Source: Spartobacteria bacterium
GTDB lineage: Bacteria; Verrucomicrobiota; Verrucomicrobiia; Chthoniobacterales; Chthoniobacteraceae
Reading direction: 5' to 3'
Assembly (NCBI GenBank): GCA_025350985.1
Contig: JANXWU010000007.1
Coordinates: 1-6,313, forward strand
DNA: 6,313 nucleotides
Shown: positions 6,278 through 6,313 of the stretch, in pieces
Layout of the letters: each line of letters opens with the position of its first letter
Position numbering within the stretch: the first letter of the stretch is position 1
Program-made: the position numbers and the translations under genes
The notes under the pieces: generated by a model
What the model saw: the letters and a program-made list of their open reading frames with translations, nothing else
What the model was told of the DNA's origin: nothing
Databases searched by the model: none

Positions 6278-6313
6278 TTTTTTGCCTCCGGTGTGACGGT
6301 CAGTTTCACGCGT
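6274..6313 (-). CDS. C-terminal end of an upstream minus-strand gene (partial)
   Basis: From the right edge, one minus-strand frame reads RVKLTVTPEAKK and stops at TGA (6274-6276). Most of its codon third positions are G or C (such as CGC, GTG, CTG, ACC, GTC, CCG, GAG), as expected for a coding frame here, while the competing frame is less biased. The TGA overlaps the mini-ORF's ATG, a typical operon junction. Only 12 residues are visible, so no function can be given. Confidence 0.4.
   Translation of the reverse strand, partial: RVKLTVTPEAKK
6285..6289 (-). promoter_or_regulatory. Strong Shine-Dalgarno GGAGG before the 15-codon mini-ORF
   Basis: GGAGG on the minus strand lies 7 nt before the ATG at 6277, an ideal spacing. 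It is notable because the protease ATG at 6220 and most other starts in the window have no such site. It therefore places strong initiation at the mini-ORF rather than at the protease gene itself. It lies inside the last codons of the upstream gene. Confidence 0.5.

Overview
The window looks like a stretch of moderately GC-rich chromosome from the Planctomycetota-Verrucomicrobiota-Chlamydiota (PVC) group, most likely Verrucomicrobiota. The main clue is the large secreted protein at 1118-3802 (-). It joins an SGNH/GDSL hydrolase to the 'putative membrane-bound dehydrogenase' beta-propeller and a HEAT-like tail, an architecture I associate almost only with that phylum group. The lack of clear Shine-Dalgarno sequences before most starts fits this. 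The phylum call is inference from domain architecture, not from a marker gene.

Layout. Positions 1-862 (-) hold the N-terminal 287 codons of a secreted helical-repeat protein that runs off the left edge. Positions 863-1117 are a non-coding gap of 255 bp. It carries a degenerate copy of a dispersed intergenic repeat (the 'HSERSEES / FFASFRMT' type) and a perfect 12-bp hairpin just past the stop of the next gene. Positions 1118-3802 (-) are the SGNH/dehydrogenase/HEAT protein. A short divergent intergenic region (3803-3891) separates it from two plus-strand genes of unknown function: a small basic protein that may be a winged helix (3892-4317) and a 208-residue protein (4389-5015). Facing them across 38 bp is a ClpP/crotonase-fold serine protease of the SDH proteinase type (5054-6220, -). 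The right edge holds the last 12 codons of another minus-strand gene, which overlaps by ATGA a 15-codon mini-ORF that has the best ribosome binding site in the window.

How the genes fit together. The two left-hand minus-strand genes look like two halves of one exported oxidative or hydrolytic system. The first (1118-3802) has the hydrolase and propeller but no CxxCH heme motif. The second (1-862) begins with its own signal peptide and then resembles the stretch that in many PVC homologues continues the same polypeptide toward a c-type heme domain. The right-hand protease gene has lower GC than the rest. It appears to be translationally coupled to an upstream gene through the mini-ORF and probably belongs to a separate functional unit. 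I saw no RNA genes, CRISPR arrays, transposases or integrases, and no gene-free stretch longer than 300 bp.
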